64,000 nucleotides of DNA from Tubulanus polymorphus (taxonomy: Eukaryota > Nemertea > Palaeonemertea > Tubulaniformes > Tubulanidae), in contig NC_134025.1 of assembly GCF_964204645.1 (NCBI RefSeq), positions 28,984,001 through 29,048,000 of the forward strand, in the 5' to 3' direction. The notes beneath the pieces are model-generated. The model saw only the letters and a program-made list of their open reading frames with translations. It was not told where the DNA came from and did no database searches. The translations under genes and the position numbers were made by a program. Below are positions 61,301 to 64,000 of the stretch, piece after piece. The number at the start of each line of letters is the position of its first letter. The first letter of the stretch is position 1.

Positions 61301-64000
61301 AAAATCAATTATGGCTTCTTACATTCACGCAGTTCTGCCCGCCCTCGTTCTTTTTGCAATATTCCGCCGAGTTCGTCTTGTCGAAGGAGTTAAAGAATAA
61401 AGTTCTCGTATCTAAACCATAAATAATAGAAAGTTATGTTCGTTTTGCCTCAGCTTATTAATTCTACCAGTTGCTCTATATCACTTTTATTAAGTGGAAA
61501 TTGTTTTTGTAATGAACCTCGCCTTGTTAATAACGCATAAAACATATTGCAATTTGATCTAGAAACCAGAGACACTGTGCCGTACGGACAATATGTCAAT
61601 AACCGATTTGATTAACAAGGACATTGTTACCCAGCTCTACAAAATTAGTTCAATTCTAATAACTTAGATTACTCCTGAAATTGAGATTCAAACAGCACGT
61701 GATGGCGACGATTTATGATGAAAGCCATTTTTATTAGAACAATTTTGAATCGTCGTTCCATGGCAAGGGGCACCTGTTCGTGAGAGATGCACGATGGAAA
61801 TTCCTGTGTTTCGTGGACTCGTATGATTGCATTTCTAATGTAATCACTACCAAGTGATTGCAAATTGAGATTTACCAACGCATTCTCGAGGAAGATAAGC
61901 TCTTGTTTTATAAAACGAGTTAGACATTTCTAACTGTAAATATCTGCCAACAAAGAAGGATCAAGGTCATTGCTCAATATGGTTATTTTCAGGTCAGTAA
62001 TCATGACTCCATGTTCTCAGTAACAATCAATGCTCCTTACGAACTTAAAAACCGTTATGTTATTTTTCTTCCAAAAAGACCGCGCCTTTGATGTCGGGAA
62101 CTGTTGACCTTAGGTAAATCAGACAATATGGTGGATTTTTTATGTGTGCGACGAATTTCATTATTTCCCGCACGAAGGCGACATGAAATGTTATCGAATC
62201 ATCGCCGTCATTTTTCTATATACGAACACACATATATACGTCTTATCCAAAATTCTCAAGAGACGATGAGAGATGCCACAGGCGAAACGAAACCTTGACA
62301 TCGTATTCCCAGTAATACGGTTTGTCTATAATGATCGCATGGATGCGCCGGCTTTTTTTTAGAAAAAAAATTAATCGACATCTTTTCGTTCAGATCATTT
62401 CGTGTGATGACCTCGATTCCCTGGGGTTTGATCCGGTAATTTCTGAAATCTAGAATATCATATCGTAATCTAAGCAGAATTAAGTCAGAACAAGATCAAA
62501 ACGATAAGAATTGTCGGCCATTTCTGAGGTGCCGTGATTGAGATATATGTGTCTAATCAATTATTAATTTCTGCCACTTAGCGCCGTTTTTCTGACACTT
62601 AATGACGGAATTTTTCGATCTAAGTTGATATCATTTACTGCTCGTGTTTTACCGAAAAACCACCGTCAGCTGCAAATTCCGATAACGTTTCGCACGAATC
62701 TGCGCAAAGTCAGAAACTGAATTCTAATCACGTACACCAATTATGGAGAAATCTATATATAATTTCGTATAATAACTGGCCAATATTTCAGGCATAATTT
62801 ACGATAATTTAAGAGAATAATTGGTTAAGAGATTAAACACTCAGATCGATGATTCTTGTTGCATTTGTGCGAAAAATAGATTTTACAGATTTCCTACGTC
62901 TTTTTGCTATGGATCCTAGTTAACTTCGTAACGACCTTCAAGTCAAATGGGCATCATTCTGACGGGAGGTAATACCATATTTGCCGTTGTTCTATCGCTG
63001 AAAGGTTTTTTCTCAGCGACGGGAACCTTGAAGTGCATAAGTTATTTCTGTAGGCGCTCTACTTTCCGTATAATGTTACTGAGCGTGGTAGGAATACGAG
63101 AAATGGATCGGTGGTATTTAATCAGCGACTCTTGGGACTCAAGTGTTTACAGTAGAGAAATCCCGTTAATCAAAACAGACGAAACCTCCGTATCATATAC
63201 ATTACATTTTCCTTTTAATCTTCGCGATCGTCGGATTAATATCTTTTCAAAAAAGTGATCTCGCGTCACATCGTCATAACCCCAATCAATGGTAGCTTGA
63301 AAGCGAAAGCTAATGAGTTATTTATCTTTTCGACCCGACTGCAGTCGATTAAGAACTCGCAATCGACGCCATATTGCCGGAAGTTTCCAAATCCCCATAT
63401 CTCTTAATACTGTTATGTTTGGCAAACCTCCAGGTGTGACGAAAAAGCAAGCGATGACGTAACGAGGAATCTGTACTGAAGGGCACTGAACTGGTATTCA
63501 GTTTTTAGTGAAAATATGTCGCGTCATAAATCCGAAGATATGAAACAAAACACTTTAGTTTTAAGTGAAATAAATATCTATCGCTTAAAAGCCATTTGAA
63601 TTATTTTTGCCGTACGAGAAAGCCAATTCTGTCATTAGGAATGTTTCATTTGTTTTACTTCCGTCAGTCATGAAACAGGAAAGATTACTAATCAAACAAC
63701 CGCTGACTCACAACTGATGAAACACAACACAAAACCATGGTAACCATAGCCACCGTAAAACACCTTCAATAGCCTAAAAGCAAATCAGTTCTTTTTCTTT
63801 TCATGATCATACAGAAAAAACTGTTAGTATATATTTGCTTAAACGAGTCTTCAGATTTCTAATATAAGGTTTGAAAATCTCAATTGAATTCATTCGAGTG
63901 TCTGTGGGTTTGTAGCGCAATATATCTACACTTTCTACACGTGCTACAAATTCTCAGCGTTGTTCTCGAAATTCTAGATGATTCTATTGGTATTTTTAGT
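55378..64000. other. gene-poor region, no supported gene
   Basis: 8.6 kb with no exon I can support by splice signals or family resemblance. Open frames at 55495-55839, 60963-61241 and 62947-63258 are short and without recognisable motifs. Some stretches (for example 59550-59860) have the look of old repeat debris, but I could not define ends. It may be intronic or regulatory DNA of a gene outside the window. Confidence 0.35.

Overview
This is a window of animal nuclear DNA, AT-rich and carrying spliced genes with consensus GT..AG introns. The gene content points to a bilaterian, most likely a marine invertebrate of lophotrochozoan type. It includes a very long Kielin/chordin-like VWC-VWD protein, a globin X-like globin, NAT8-like and MS4A-like membrane proteins, and a tandem pair of orphan class A GPCRs. 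The taxon is an inference from family content and cannot be proved from the sequence alone. All exon models were built by hand from splice signals and reading-phase continuity.

Layout. 1-1.2 kb: flank and a 416-bp terminal-inverted-repeat element. 1.25-4.78 kb (-): a six-exon, 449-residue coiled-coil protein of unknown function. 5.5-6.6 kb (+): a four-exon small secreted protein with two modules resembling the C-terminal domain of PCSK9. 6.7-7.4 kb (-): a membrane-anchored GNAT acetyltransferase (NAT8-like). 8.0-11.3 kb (+): two intronless class A GPCR paralogs. 12.0-28.1 kb (+): a complete 43-exon gene for a 2364-residue Kielin/chordin-like protein (signal peptide, coiled coil, about 33 VWC modules, VWD-C8-TIL). 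29.5-39.0 kb (-): a three-exon globin with an N-terminal acylation motif and an 8-kb first intron. 41.7-45.8 kb (-): a possible incomplete multi-exon gene. 42.5-43.1 kb and 50.1-50.8 kb (-): two MS4A-like four-span membrane proteins. 51-64 kb: no convincing gene, but long AT microsatellites and a perfect foldback repeat.

The genes do not form one pathway. The secreted/extracellular theme (Kielin-like BMP modulator, V-domain protein) and the membrane theme (GPCRs, MS4A-like, NAT8-like) are typical of an ordinary metazoan gene neighbourhood shaped by local tandem duplication. The most notable points are the two intron-phase classes inside one VWC array, the stand-alone PCSK9-like domain protein, the acylated globin, the patchwork similarity of the GPCR pair, and a 187-bp perfect hairpin whose loop carries a hammerhead/Penelope-like core.
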